This document shows positions 1 through 7,941 of a stretch of 64,000 nucleotides of DNA, one piece after another. The stretch is from Paenibacillus amylolyticus. Its GTDB lineage: Bacteria; Bacillota; Bacilli; Paenibacillales; Paenibacillaceae. Made by a program: the position numbers and the translations under genes. Every line of letters starts with the position of its first letter. Positions within the stretch are counted from its first letter, which is position 1. The stretch lies in the NCBI RefSeq assembly GCF_003719335.1, contig NZ_RIAS01000004.1, positions 186,001-250,000 of the forward strand. The letters run 5' to 3'. Under the pieces are notes generated by a model that saw nothing but the letters and a program-made list of their open reading frames with translations, did not search any database and had not been told where the DNA came from.

Positions 1-2
1 TA

Positions 3-1079
3 CGTACTTGGCTGCCCGAGCATGGGCAGAAAAAATCACGCGCATCCCGCATCTGGGAGTGGTTATACCAAGAGCGGGTGCATGATTTTAACGGCATGTC
101 CGATGTTCGTCAGGAATGTTTGGATGTGCTCACTCAGCATTTCACGATGAATTCACTGAGTGAACATGTGAAGCAGGAGTCGGCGGACGGCACGGTGAAA
201 TTCTTGCTCCGTTTGCAAGATGGCAACCTCATCGAGACGGTGCTCATGCGGCAAAAGTATGGCTTGACCGTCTGTGTCACGACACAGGTCGGATGTAATA
301 TCGGCTGCAGTTTCTGCGCCAGCGGGCTGATCAAGAAGAGCCGAGATCTCTCCGCAGGAGAGATTGTAGAACAGATCATGCATGTACAGCGGCATCTGGA
401 CGCAGCGGGTCAAGGCGAGCGGGTCACCAACGTTGTGGTAATGGGCATTGGCGAACCGTTTGATAACTTTGAGCATATGAGCAATTTTATTGAAGTAATC
501 AAGGATCGCAAAGGGTTAGCCCTCGCAGCGAAGCGAATCACGGTGTCCACAAGCGGATTGCCGGATAAAATCAAGGAGTTTGCAGACAGCAGTCTGCAGG
601 TGAACCTTGCGATCTCCCTGCATGCGCCGAATAATGAGCTGCGTACACATATCATGAAGATCAACCGGGCATTCCCGATTGAACAATTGATGGATGCGGT
701 GGATTATTATCTGGAGAAAACAAATAAACGCATTATGTTCGAATACATTTTGCTTCGGGATGTGAACGATCAGCGCGAGCACGCTGCGGAACTGGCTGAA
801 CTGTTGTCCAGCCGCAAGAGCATGGTCAGCGTGAATCTGATTCCATACAATCCAGTGGATGAGCATAGCCAGTACCAGCGCAGTACGGAAGAGAGCATTC
901 TGGGATTCTACGATACGCTGAAGAAGAACAACATCAACTCCACGGTACGTATGGAGCATGGTACAGACATCGATGCGGCCTGCGGACAGCTGCGTAGCAA
1001 GCAGATGAAAAATGCGGAAGCTAAAGCAGCTGGAAAAACAGCCGCAACACCAGATGCCAGCCGTCTGGCTATGGGATAA
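3..1079 (+). CDS. rlmN: RlmN-type 23S rRNA adenine C2-methyltransferase (5' end cut off by window edge)
   Basis: Radical-SAM enzyme of the RlmN/Cfr family, expected to methylate C2 of A2503 in 23S rRNA and a tRNA adenine. The reading frame is open to the window edge. Residues upstream of the first internal GTG (position 78) encode a typical RlmN lead-in ([12 protein letters not shown]), so the gene begins outside the window and the GTG is not the start. The CxxxCxxC iron-sulfur motif is seen as CNIGCSFC, a GxGEP-like motif as GIGEP, and the conserved C-terminal methyl-carrying cysteine as DIDAACGQL. The tail after this cysteine is about 30 residues and Ala/Lys rich. Cfr-like paralogues share these motifs, so the exact target (A2503 C2 or C8) is not proved from sequence. 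Confidence 0.85.
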   Translation, partial: RTWLPEHGQKKSRASRIWEWLYQERVHDFNGMSDVRQECLDVLTQHFTMNSLSEHVKQESADGTVKFLLRLQDGNLIETVLMRQKYGLTVCVTTQVGCNIGCSFCASGLIKKSRDLSAGEIVEQIMHVQRHLDAAGQGERVTNVVVMGIGEPFDNFEHMSNFIEVIKDRKGLALAAKRITVSTSGLPDKIKEFADSSLQVNLAISLHAPNNELRTHIMKINRAFPIEQLMDAVDYYLEKTNKRIMFEYILLRDVNDQREHAAELAELLSSRKSMVSVNLIPYNPVDEHSQYQRSTEESILGFYDTLKKNNINSTVRMEHGTDIDAACGQLRSKQMKNAEAKAAGKTAATPDASRLAMG

Positions 1080-1120
1080 AGCACGCAAATCAGGGATGAC
1101 TATCTGAATTTAAGAAACAC

Positions 1121-1170
1121 AACAAACGCCTCTATGTATTCACTATGAAGTGAAGATAGAGGCGTTTGTT
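1121..1170. terminator. Bidirectional intrinsic terminator between convergent rlmN and GNAT gene
   Basis: A perfect 15-bp stem (AACAAACGCCTCTAT at 1121-1135 pairing with ATAGAGGCGTTTGTT at 1156-1170) has A-rich and T-rich flanks. It lies between two convergent genes, so it probably ends both transcripts. Confidence 0.85.
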
Positions 1171-1208
1171 TGAGTTACAGGCTAATTTCGAGCTGAGTGA
1201 TATGTATC

Positions 1209-1649
1209 TTAATTCAGCTTTTTTGTCATCAGCAGATGGGGGATACCATCCTCCATGAATACTTCAGAAGCAGGGGCATAGCCAAGACGTTCATAGAAAC
1301 CGGAGGCTTGAACCTGTGCGTGCAGCTTGGCTTTCTCTAATCCGTCCTCTTTGGCCATCTCCTCCAGCTTGTTAATTAATACACGGCCTAGACCATGTTT
1401 GCGGTAATCGAGCATCACGCAGATGCGTTCCAGCTTGGCAACTTGCTCCACAATGCGTAGTCTGGAGGAAGCTGCAGGTACACCATCCACATAGAGTAGA
1501 ATATGGCGTGCTTCTGTCCCTAGCGCATCAAATGCATCGAATTCATCGGCTGCAGGTACGCCTTGCTCCTCCACAAAAATGGCCATACGAATGGCAAAGC
1601 ACGCATCAAGCAGTTCTTGAGTGTTCGCTTCAACAACAGATATATTCAT
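1209..1649 (-). CDS. GNAT-family N-acetyltransferase (YjcF-like)
   Basis: A 146-residue single-domain GNAT protein, predicted to transfer acetyl from acetyl-CoA to a small amine or protein substrate. The acetyl-CoA pyrophosphate loop is visible as RKHGLGRVLI around residues 82-92, followed by the family motif ASGFYERLGY around residue 115. The N-terminal FVEEQGVP segment is typical of the YjcF/ElaA-like branch. An AAGGAGAA ribosome-binding site sits just upstream of the ATG. It is divergent from the MarR gene, and the two share the intergenic region holding a 17-bp palindrome, so the MarR protein could regulate it. The substrate is unknown. Confidence 0.8.
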   Translation of the reverse strand: MNISVVEANTQELLDACFAIRMAIFVEEQGVPAADEFDAFDALGTEARHILLYVDGVPAASSRLRIVEQVAKLERICVMLDYRKHGLGRVLINKLEEMAKEDGLEKAKLHAQVQASGFYERLGYAPASEVFMEDGIPHLLMTKKLN

Positions 1650-1703
1650 GAATCGTTCTCCTTTAACTAGTCGGATGGAATATCGGAATGGAACTGAAAG
1701 TGA

Positions 1704-1720
1704 TACACTAATCTAGTGTA
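1704..1720. promoter_or_regulatory. 17-bp palindrome, candidate MarR operator
   Basis: TACACTA-ATC-TAGTGTA is a perfect inverted repeat with 7-bp arms and a 3-bp spacer. It lies in the divergent region between the GNAT gene and the MarR gene, which is where an autoregulatory MarR dimer site would be expected. The assignment to this MarR protein is inference from position. Confidence 0.5.
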
Positions 1721-1774
1721 GTTATATCATTAATTATGTTGCGAATGCAACAATTTTATAGGAGTGTGAACTCT

Positions 1775-2326
1775 GTGACTGAACCGAAAGAACCTAACGT
1801 AGCCAAAGAACCGAATCAGCCGAACGACGAATTACAGAAACCGCAAGAACTGAACGAGCCAAGGGAAGTGTTACGCGAGATTGGCATGATCGCCCGCTGT
1901 CTGGATTCCATCAGCAATGTGGAATTTCAGCATCTGAACTTGTCCCGAGGGCAATATTTGTATTTGTACCGTATTTGCGAGAACCCTGGCATCATTCCGA
2001 ACCAGCTGGCTGAACTGATCAAGGTAGATCGTACAACGGCAGCGCGGGCAATTAGCAAACTGGAATCCGACGGATTCATTGTCAAACAGCCAGCATTGGG
2101 TAATAAGAAGAATAAGGTGCTGTATCCAACGGAGGCAGGACTCGAAGCTTGGCAGTTTATTCGCAAAGAAGGTGTGCATTCGGATCAGGTAACGTTGAAC
2201 GGTCTGACACAGGAAGAGATTCAGACAGCGATCCAACTGCTACGAAAGATGAGACATAACATTGAGGTCGATTGGAAATTTGTTAAAAAGGGCGGTCGCC
2301 GCCCATACATGGATAACCATGATTAA
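1775..2326 (+). CDS. MarR-family transcriptional regulator
   Basis: Winged-helix regulator of about 183 residues. The MarR DNA-binding core runs from about residue 40 to 140, with the recognition region LAELIKVDRTTAARAISKLESDGF followed by a basic wing. The first ~30 residues are a low-complexity stretch rich in Pro, Glu, Asn and Lys, unusual for the family. I chose the GTG at 1775 because AGGAG at 1760-1764 is correctly spaced from it; an in-frame ATG at 1736 has no good ribosome-binding site. It precedes the exopolysaccharide genes in the same orientation by 85 bp, so it might regulate them, but the upstream palindrome points first to autoregulation and control of the divergent GNAT gene. 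Confidence 0.85.
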   Translation: MTEPKEPNVAKEPNQPNDELQKPQELNEPREVLREIGMIARCLDSISNVEFQHLNLSRGQYLYLYRICENPGIIPNQLAELIKVDRTTAARAISKLESDGFIVKQPALGNKKNKVLYPTEAGLEAWQFIRKEGVHSDQVTLNGLTQEEIQTAIQLLRKMRHNIEVDWKFVKKGGRRPYMDNHD

Positions 2327-2411
2327 GCGCACACTGTGGATAAGGCCTGCTTCCAAAAGTATAAGAAGTGGCCCAGTTGCTCCGTCATATATTCCCGTCA
2401 GGAGGAATGGT

Positions 2412-3524
2412 GTGAAGTTTATTTTCCAGAAAAAGCGGTCATGGTACATATTACTTGCGGTTGTTGTATCTGTTGCGATTGTACTGCTATGGAGGGAGCG
2501 GTTTGTGATGGAGAAGGTATCGCCAACAGTGGCCTTTGTAGAGGAACATATGACGAATCCGAATGGCACACTTGCAACCTATTTGCAGGAAGCGGCTTCG
2601 GAGAGGGCGGACATCGTTGCTGGCCGAGAGGCACTGTCGGAGTCGCTTGGATTGTGGATGCAGTATGCTTTGGCAAGTGATAACGAAGTTATGTTCGAGC
2701 AGGCCTACAAACAGCTCCAGAAATACTATGTGATCAGGCCCGACATATACATCGCCTGGAAGCTTGATTTTGAGGGGAAAGCCCATGTGGCAACCAACGC
2801 GCTGGGTGACGATCTACGGATTATGGGGGCTCTGTTGCAAGCGGCAGACAGGTGGGAACGAGGCAGGGCAGACAAACTGGCAACCGCATCGGCTCTTTCC
2901 CGAACGTTAACACAGCGAACCGAGCAGCAGGGCTACATGGTTGATTTTTATGATTTCAAAAGTGGACATTCCACGGATACCTTAAGTTTGGTCTATGTGG
3001 ATTTGCTCGCCTTGCAAGCGATGAGAGACCATCGGATGCTGGAGCCGGACGCTTACAGCAGGTACGAGGATGTACTGCATAAAATGCCTGACGATGGATT
3101 ATTCTATCCGAAAAGCATGAATGTAAATACCAAGGCTTACACCTATGATGACAAAGTCAATCTGATCGATCAGCTCATCGTTGCCAATCATGTGATGGAG
3201 ATGGGGCGTAAACCCGACAAGCTGATTGCTTTTCTCAAAAAAGAGTTCAGCACTCGGGGCAAGCTCCCCGGACAGTATGATCGTAGAACACAAGCCCCAG
3301 CCGTAGATTATGAATCGGCATCGGTGTATGGCTTATCCATCCTGCTTGCTGTTCGCTCAGGTGATCCAAATTGGGCAAAGCAGCTGTATCAACATATGAT
3401 CGCACTGCGAGGGCAAGACAAACGATATCCGGGCGGTTATGTATTTGATGGAAACACCCACCTGTTTGATAACTTGTTCCCGTTACTGGGTGAAACATAT
3501 TTGTATAATTTTCTTAAAAAGTAA
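2412..3524 (+). CDS. ydaJ: YdaJ-like membrane-anchored glycoside hydrolase family 8-type protein
   Basis: A 370-residue protein with one N-terminal membrane segment (about residues 9-26) and an extracellular helical domain resembling GH8/YdaJ of B. subtilis. GH8 enzymes cut beta-1,4-linked glucans; in ydaJ-type operons the enzyme is thought to trim or release the polysaccharide made by the partner synthase. The putative catalytic acid lies in the SESLG segment about 40 residues after the membrane anchor, matching the SEGQG position of GH8. The start is GTG 2412 because AGGAGG ends at 2405, six bases upstream; a longer frame from 2262 overlaps the MarR gene and lacks a site. Downstream genes encode a degenerate GGDEF protein and a family 2 glycosyltransferase. 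Confidence 0.72.
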   Translation: MKFIFQKKRSWYILLAVVVSVAIVLLWRERFVMEKVSPTVAFVEEHMTNPNGTLATYLQEAASERADIVAGREALSESLGLWMQYALASDNEVMFEQAYKQLQKYYVIRPDIYIAWKLDFEGKAHVATNALGDDLRIMGALLQAADRWERGRADKLATASALSRTLTQRTEQQGYMVDFYDFKSGHSTDTLSLVYVDLLALQAMRDHRMLEPDAYSRYEDVLHKMPDDGLFYPKSMNVNTKAYTYDDKVNLIDQLIVANHVMEMGRKPDKLIAFLKKEFSTRGKLPGQYDRRTQAPAVDYESASVYGLSILLAVRSGDPNWAKQLYQHMIALRGQDKRYPGGYVFDGNTHLFDNLFPLLGETYLYNFLKK

Positions 3525-3547
3525 ATTTTTATTTATATAATCCGAGG

Positions 3548-3576
3548 TTGCATGTTACTATATTATTGTCTTTAAT
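3548..3576 (+). promoter_or_regulatory. Candidate sigma-A promoter before the degenerate GGDEF gene
   Basis: TTGCAT (3548-3553), a 17-bp spacer and TTTAAT (3571-3576) resemble -35 and -10 elements. They lie in the 143-bp gap between the YdaJ-like and YdaK-like genes, so the latter three genes may have their own promoter. Confidence 0.35.
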
Positions 3577-3667
3577 TGTCGAATTTTGTTGAATTTTGCA
3601 GTTGATAAAAAGAGGTGTTGGCACCGAGCCATTCTGAAATTCGATGCAGATGCAGAGAAGGAGGACT

Positions 3668-4543
3668 ATGAGAAATAACGCACCTACCCAGCGTCTTGCC
3701 TGGGGTTACGCAATCTTGATTAGTCTCGCCATCGTACAGCAGTTCTTTGTATATCTCCACTTGTACATGAATCAAAGTTATACCAAGCTGGATGTAGTAT
3801 TTAGCATAGCGTCACTAGGGGCGCTAGCCGTGGGACTTCTACTTCCTGTTGGTGTATCCGTCGTGATGATATTTGTTTATTTGGTCACTTATTTTGTGTG
3901 GCTCGTGACTTTTGCAGAGCCCAATGCGCTCGTGTTTTCCTGGTGGCTGCTTATTCCGGCAAACACGGCAATTGCTGCTTATATCAAAAGAAGACTTGTG
4001 CGAAGTGCAAGGGTTATTGAACGTCTGGAGCAGATGAAGGATCACAATCCAGAGGTCGATCTGGATACAACGCTGGGTAATAAGGAAGCGCTTGGAGATA
4101 CATTGGTGAAACAGAGCAACCTTGCCAGACGTTATGCAGACTGCTATGGATTCAGCATCGCCATGTTTAAGATTGAATTTCTGCCGCTTGTGCAGGAGTC
4201 ACTTGGTTCAGTTCGGTATTCCCAATTTCTGCTTGAGATCTCACAGACAATACAGAAGCAGATTAGATACGAGGATCACAAGTTTTTCGTAGACCGTGGT
4301 CGATTTGTCATTTTGTGTCCGATGGTCAATGTGGATTACCTACCTATGTTAACCCGAAGAATAAAAAAAAATATTATGGATTTGGATGTGCTCGATAAAA
4401 AAGGGAACCAACTCCAGACCATCATCAAATCAGGTGCACTGGTTTTTCAGAAGGAACAATTCAGCAAGTATGACAATCTGGACGCTGTCCTTGCCGCGCT
4501 GGAGCGAAACACGGAAACAGATTTAATCGGGGAATATATTTAA
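3668..4543 (+). CDS. ydaK: YdaK-like membrane protein with degenerate GGDEF domain and intact c-di-GMP I-site
   Basis: A 291-residue protein with about four N-terminal membrane segments (residues 10-105), a short linker helix, and a GGDEF-like domain (about 125-285). The active-site GGDEF is replaced by DRGRF (209-213), so cyclase activity is not expected. An RxxD motif (RYED, 200-203) lies exactly five residues upstream, the position of the allosteric inhibitory site of true diguanylate cyclases. This pattern is that of a c-di-GMP receptor, as known for YdaK of B. subtilis, which controls exopolysaccharide synthesis. The ATG at 3668 follows AAGGAGGA at an unusually short spacing; an ATG at 3644 is possible but has no ribosome-binding site. 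The next gene starts 18 bases after the stop. Confidence 0.78.
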   Translation: MRNNAPTQRLAWGYAILISLAIVQQFFVYLHLYMNQSYTKLDVVFSIASLGALAVGLLLPVGVSVVMIFVYLVTYFVWLVTFAEPNALVFSWWLLIPANTAIAAYIKRRLVRSARVIERLEQMKDHNPEVDLDTTLGNKEALGDTLVKQSNLARRYADCYGFSIAMFKIEFLPLVQESLGSVRYSQFLLEISQTIQKQIRYEDHKFFVDRGRFVILCPMVNVDYLPMLTRRIKKNIMDLDVLDKKGNQLQTIIKSGALVFQKEQFSKYDNLDAVLAALERNTETDLIGEYI

Positions 4544-4561
4544 CCGAAAGGAGCGAGGCGG

Positions 4562-4705
4562 ATGGATTATATGTCCTGGTTTATCCCGATCTGTATTGCC
4601 GTCAGTTGTATTTTTGTGGTGTTTACCATCGGATTAACGATTGCCACGCTCCGATTTCGCTCAAGAGTAATTCGAAGGTATGATCGGAGGAAAACGGATG
4701 GCTGA
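4562..4705 (+). CDS. 47-residue single-pass membrane protein in exopolysaccharide operon
   Basis: A short frame starting at ATG 4562 after AAAGGAG (8-base spacing). It encodes one hydrophobic helix (about residues 6-30, FIPICIAVSCIFVV onward) followed by a strongly basic tail (RFRSRVIRRYDRRK). Its last eight bases overlap the start of the glycosyltransferase gene, which suggests translational coupling. No family is recognised. The position between the c-di-GMP receptor and the synthase suggests a small accessory subunit, perhaps taking a role filled by YdaL or YdaN in B. subtilis, but this is inference. Confidence 0.7.
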   Translation: MDYMSWFIPICIAVSCIFVVFTIGLTIATLRFRSRVIRRYDRRKTDG

Positions 4706-5993
4706 TTTCATTCTGATCTTGTCGATTTTCAGTATTTGGATCGCTGTGTTCGAATCGATCGTTATTATGGCTGGGGCTATTCGTTTTATCCACAAACAGG
4801 AGAAGAAGGGCATTCAGATTCCGGAGAATATGGATCATTACCCGACCGTCACGGTTATGGTACCTGCTCATAACGAGGGTTTGGTCATCGTGGCAACGGT
4901 GGAGCATATCTTGCGACTGAACTATCCGGAGGATAAGCTGCAGGTGATTGTCATTGCAGATAATTGTACGGATGACACAGCTGATCGGCTAAAATCGTTC
5001 CTTGGACAGACCAGTTATGTGCACCGTAACGTCACTGTACTTGAACGCAAAGGTACGGGTGGCAAGTCCGGTGCGCTGAACGACGGACTGGAACTGGCCA
5101 CCGGAGAATGGATCTGTATATTTGATGCAGACGCTGCACCGGAGCGAAATTCACTGATGTTTCTCGCGCAAAAATCACTGGAGAATCCCGAACAGTACGG
5201 GGTCGTGTTCGGCCGAAACAAAGCACGTAACCGTGGGCAAAACTTCCTCTCCAAGTGTATTAATCTCGAAATTATAACGTCTCAGCGTGTCTACCACACC
5301 GGGCTGTGGGAGCTCTTCAAGCTGGGGACAATTCCGGGCACGAATTATATTATTAAGACAAGCCTAATCCGGGAAATCGGCGGCTGGGATGTGACAGCCA
5401 TTACGGAAGATACGGCATTGTCGTTTGAAATTATGAACCGAGGGCAGTTGGTTGCCCTTGCGCCGCAAGCGGAAGCGTATCAGCAGGAGCCAGAACAGCT
5501 TGGTGTATATATGAAACAGCGTGAACGCTGGGCCAAGGGGAATTACCAGGTAGTTCTGGATAACATTCATAACCTGTTCAACCGTTCCAGCTGGCGCAAT
5601 AAATTGCTTGTTCTCTACTACGCGGTCAGTTACTTCTGGTTTATGCTGGCCATTATTGTGTCGGACATCATATTTGTGGTGAACCTTGTTTATCAGGTTA
5701 TTGCAATATTCAAACCGGAGGCCATTTCTCCATTCCAGTTTGCCGGGGATGCCTACGTCTATCTGGTCATTGGTTGGGCGCTGATGTATTTTATCTATGT
5801 GCTTCAGATCAATCTGGCACTGGCGGCGGATATCGGGCAGAGCAACACCCGTAACTTTATCTATGCGTGCGTATCGTATTTCACTTATGCGCAGCTGTTC
5901 ATTCTGATCTCAATCCGGGCCTTCTACAATTTGCTGATGGACAAGATTCGTAAACGCGAGAGCAAATGGTACAAAACCGAGCGATTTGGCTAG
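4698..5993 (+). CDS. ydaM: YdaM-like family 2 glycosyltransferase (polysaccharide synthase)
   Basis: A 431-residue processive-type GT2 membrane enzyme that should polymerise a nucleotide-sugar into an exported polysaccharide. It has an N-terminal membrane helix (about 1-25), a GT-A catalytic domain with VMVPAHNEG, the DxD metal site (FDADAAP), a TED base motif (TEDTALS) and the acceptor-site QxxRW motif (QRERW), then about four C-terminal membrane helices. This is the domain order of cellulose- and hyaluronan-synthase-like enzymes and of YdaM. ATG 4698 follows CGGAGG by seven bases and overlaps the preceding small gene. No BcsB/YdaN-like partner is found next to it. The sugar product cannot be told from sequence. 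Confidence 0.85.
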   Translation: MADFILILSIFSIWIAVFESIVIMAGAIRFIHKQEKKGIQIPENMDHYPTVTVMVPAHNEGLVIVATVEHILRLNYPEDKLQVIVIADNCTDDTADRLKSFLGQTSYVHRNVTVLERKGTGGKSGALNDGLELATGEWICIFDADAAPERNSLMFLAQKSLENPEQYGVVFGRNKARNRGQNFLSKCINLEIITSQRVYHTGLWELFKLGTIPGTNYIIKTSLIREIGGWDVTAITEDTALSFEIMNRGQLVALAPQAEAYQQEPEQLGVYMKQRERWAKGNYQVVLDNIHNLFNRSSWRNKLLVLYYAVSYFWFMLAIIVSDIIFVVNLVYQVIAIFKPEAISPFQFAGDAYVYLVIGWALMYFIYVLQINLALAADIGQSNTRNFIYACVSYFTYAQLFILISIRAFYNLLMDKIRKRESKWYKTERFG

Positions 5994-6018
5994 GGATCAA
6001 AAATTCAAACCAAAGAAG

Positions 6019-6058
6019 GCTGTTTGCGGAGTAAGCTCCGGCAAGCAGCTTATTTATT
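6019..6058 (+). terminator. Putative terminator after the exopolysaccharide operon
   Basis: An imperfect hairpin (GCTGTTTGC-GGAG pairing with CTCC-GGCAAGCAGC) ends at 6049 and is followed by TTATTTATT. It lies 25 bases after the synthase stop codon. Confidence 0.55.
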
Positions 6059-6159
6059 ATGGTGAAGGTTGCCTGAATCCGGTATACTTTTACAGATTAT
6101 AGTGAGTGCAGGGTGAACTACACTAGTGTGTAACTCATAGAATGGAGGTCTGTGCAGGT

Positions 6160-6888
6160 ATGAGTGAAAGAGGTTCTGACTTTTACGATAATGACGCGGT
6201 ATTTGAGACGTATATGGAACGTCGGCAAGGCCAGGATAACGCCAATGATACGTTGGAGAGACCGGTTATGCTGGAGATGATCGGGGATGTTACTGGTAAA
6301 AATATTCTCGATCTCGGCTGTGGAGACGCAAAATTTGCTGTAGAACTGCTCGGCGAGAAGTATAACGGCTTGGCTTATACAGGTATCGAAGGTTCAACGA
6401 ATATGGTTCGGGCTGCCCGCATATCCGTTCAGGGATTGAATGCCCGGATTGAGCAATCTTATCTCGAAGAGTGGACGTATCCTGTAAATTCATACGACCT
6501 TGCCATTTCAAGACTGGCGATCCACTACATCGAGGATGTCGAAAGCCTGTTTCGCAAAGTATATGGTTCGCTTAAAAAGGACGGAACCTTTGTTTTCTCG
6601 GTAGAACATCCGGTGATTACTTCAACGCTGCAACCCTCCGGAACACGAACCAATCGGATCGTAGATCAATACTTCGTCGAGGGATATCGGGAGCAGCAGT
6701 GGCTTGGCGGTTCCGTCCAAAAAATGCACCGTACCATTGAATCGTATTACATGGCCCTGCAGGAAGCTGGATTCCAAGTGGAGCAATTGCGTGAATCAGC
6801 ACCTAAGCGTTCAGAATTCGTCAATGAAGAGACGTATCAGCGCAGACGGCGTATTCCGCTTTTTCTGTTTCTCTCCGCACGGAAGTAG
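6160..6888 (+). CDS. Class I SAM-dependent methyltransferase
   Basis: A 242-residue protein with the Rossmann-fold methyltransferase core. Motif I is NILDLGCGDAKFA, the acidic end of strand 2 is in YTGIEGS, and the later motif is YDLAISRLAIHYIED. The C-terminal part (FVFSVEHPVITS) is like UbiE/Tam-related small-molecule methyltransferases. The start is ATG 6160, ten bases after GGAGGT; an upstream ATG at 6142 would place the ribosome-binding site inside the gene. It is a single-gene unit flanked by terminators. The substrate is unknown. Confidence 0.8.
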   Translation: MSERGSDFYDNDAVFETYMERRQGQDNANDTLERPVMLEMIGDVTGKNILDLGCGDAKFAVELLGEKYNGLAYTGIEGSTNMVRAARISVQGLNARIEQSYLEEWTYPVNSYDLAISRLAIHYIEDVESLFRKVYGSLKKDGTFVFSVEHPVITSTLQPSGTRTNRIVDQYFVEGYREQQWLGGSVQKMHRTIESYYMALQEAGFQVEQLRESAPKRSEFVNEETYQRRRRIPLFLFLSARK

Positions 6889-6982
6889 GCTAAGGAAGAG
6901 GCAAACTTAGAAGCGAAGTTATACTCAGATTGGCGAAAGTTTTACACAGAAAACCGTGGATAACACAATATATAGGAGTAGA

Positions 6983-7023
6983 AAGCCCAAAAACTATCCA
7001 CATGTGGATAAGTATTTGGGCTT
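6983..7023. terminator. Bidirectional terminator between methyltransferase and YlmA-like gene
   Basis: AAAGCCCAAA and TTTGGGCTTT pair around an inner stem TATCCACATGTGGATA. The element sits between convergent genes and carries A and T tracts on both sides. Confidence 0.8.
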
Positions 7024-7069
7024 TGCTGTTTATTCCGCCTCACTCTGTTCCTTTTGGATACAGATAATT

Positions 7070-7855
7070 CTAACCTTTAGATGCTGCTGCCCGTACATAA
7101 ACTCGTTCACCATGCTGATCTATTTCTACTTGGGCTTCAAAGAAATCACTTAATACGCCCTGTGTCATGAGATCAGCGGTTAATCCACACCCAAAAACTT
7201 CACCCCGACGGAGCAAAAGGCTGTGCCTGAAGACGGGCAAAATTTCCTCGGTATGATGCGTTACATAGATCAGCGAAGGTGAGTCTGAACGTGCTGTCAG
7301 TTCACTGATGCTGTCCAGTAGACGCTCTCTGGAAAATAGATCAAGCCCATTACAAGGCTCATCCAAAATGAGCAGCTGTGGATTCGCCATCAGGGCACGG
7401 GCAATGAGCAATTTCTGCTTCTCCCCCTGCGAGCAAGTGCGATACTCACGATCCCACAGATGCTGGCAACCCAGCGTTTGCATCCAGTGCATCGCCTGAT
7501 CCAAATCTTCGTCTGCCAGTTTGTCATACAGACCGATCGTAGCGTGTTTCCCACTAATCACGACATATTGCGTACGATCAGAAGCGTACAGTTTCTCCTG
7601 CAAGGAGGAACTTACCCAGCCAATCGACTTTCGAAGCTCCCTCAGGTCTACACTGCCATATTCATGACCGAGTACCGAGATGCTGCCTTCCGTAGGCCAC
7701 AGGTAGCCGGTAATCATATTGAGGAGCGTTGTTTTGCCAGAGCCGTTCAGGCCAAGCAGCGCCCAATGTTCGCCTTTGTTTACACGCCAGCTGACATCGT
7801 TCAGCAGGGTGAGGGATTCTCTTTTCCAAGTCACATGCTGTATATCAATGATCAT
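7070..7855 (-). CDS. ylmA: ABC transporter ATP-binding protein (YlmA-like)
   Basis: A 261-residue stand-alone ABC ATPase. Walker A is GLNGSGKTT (about 36-44), the Q-loop lies near SSSLQEK, the signature is CSQGEKQK in place of the usual LSGGQ, and Walker B is LLILDEP followed by the H-loop VTHHTEE. The sequence and length match YlmA of B. subtilis, whose transported substrate is unknown. No permease gene is adjacent. An AAGGGA ribosome-binding site precedes the ATG. The gene is co-directional with the upstream Fsr-like pump gene (86-bp gap), but the two are probably independent. Confidence 0.82.
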   Translation of the reverse strand: MIIDIQHVTWKRESLTLLNDVSWRVNKGEHWALLGLNGSGKTTLLNMITGYLWPTEGSISVLGHEYGSVDLRELRKSIGWVSSSLQEKLYASDRTQYVVISGKHATIGLYDKLADEDLDQAMHWMQTLGCQHLWDREYRTCSQGEKQKLLIARALMANPQLLILDEPCNGLDLFSRERLLDSISELTARSDSPSLIYVTHHTEEILPVFRHSLLLRRGEVFGCGLTADLMTQGVLSDFFEAQVEIDQHGERVYVRAAASKG

Positions 7856-7941
7856 TGAACCATCCCTTCTCTCTGATAAATATCGTGCCTCCGCTTCTCA
7901 ACTTATTGTATTGGAACTGTTATGGAAGGTTCAATAGCTTG

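Noticed and set aside
78..1079. rlmN starting at GTG 78
   Set aside because: The frame is open upstream to the window edge and encodes family-typical residues there, so the gene starts outside the window.
3525..3667. Possible c-di-GMP riboswitch before the YdaK-like gene
   Set aside because: I looked for the conserved GEMM features and did not see them; the gap is short and A+T-rich.
6120..6129. ACACTAGTGT as a second MarR operator
   Set aside because: The half-sites resemble those at 1704-1720, but the spacer is absent and such 10-bp palindromes occur by chance; kept only as a remark.
6956..7153. 65-codon plus-strand frame
   Set aside because: It runs through a bidirectional terminator and into the antisense of the YlmA-like gene.
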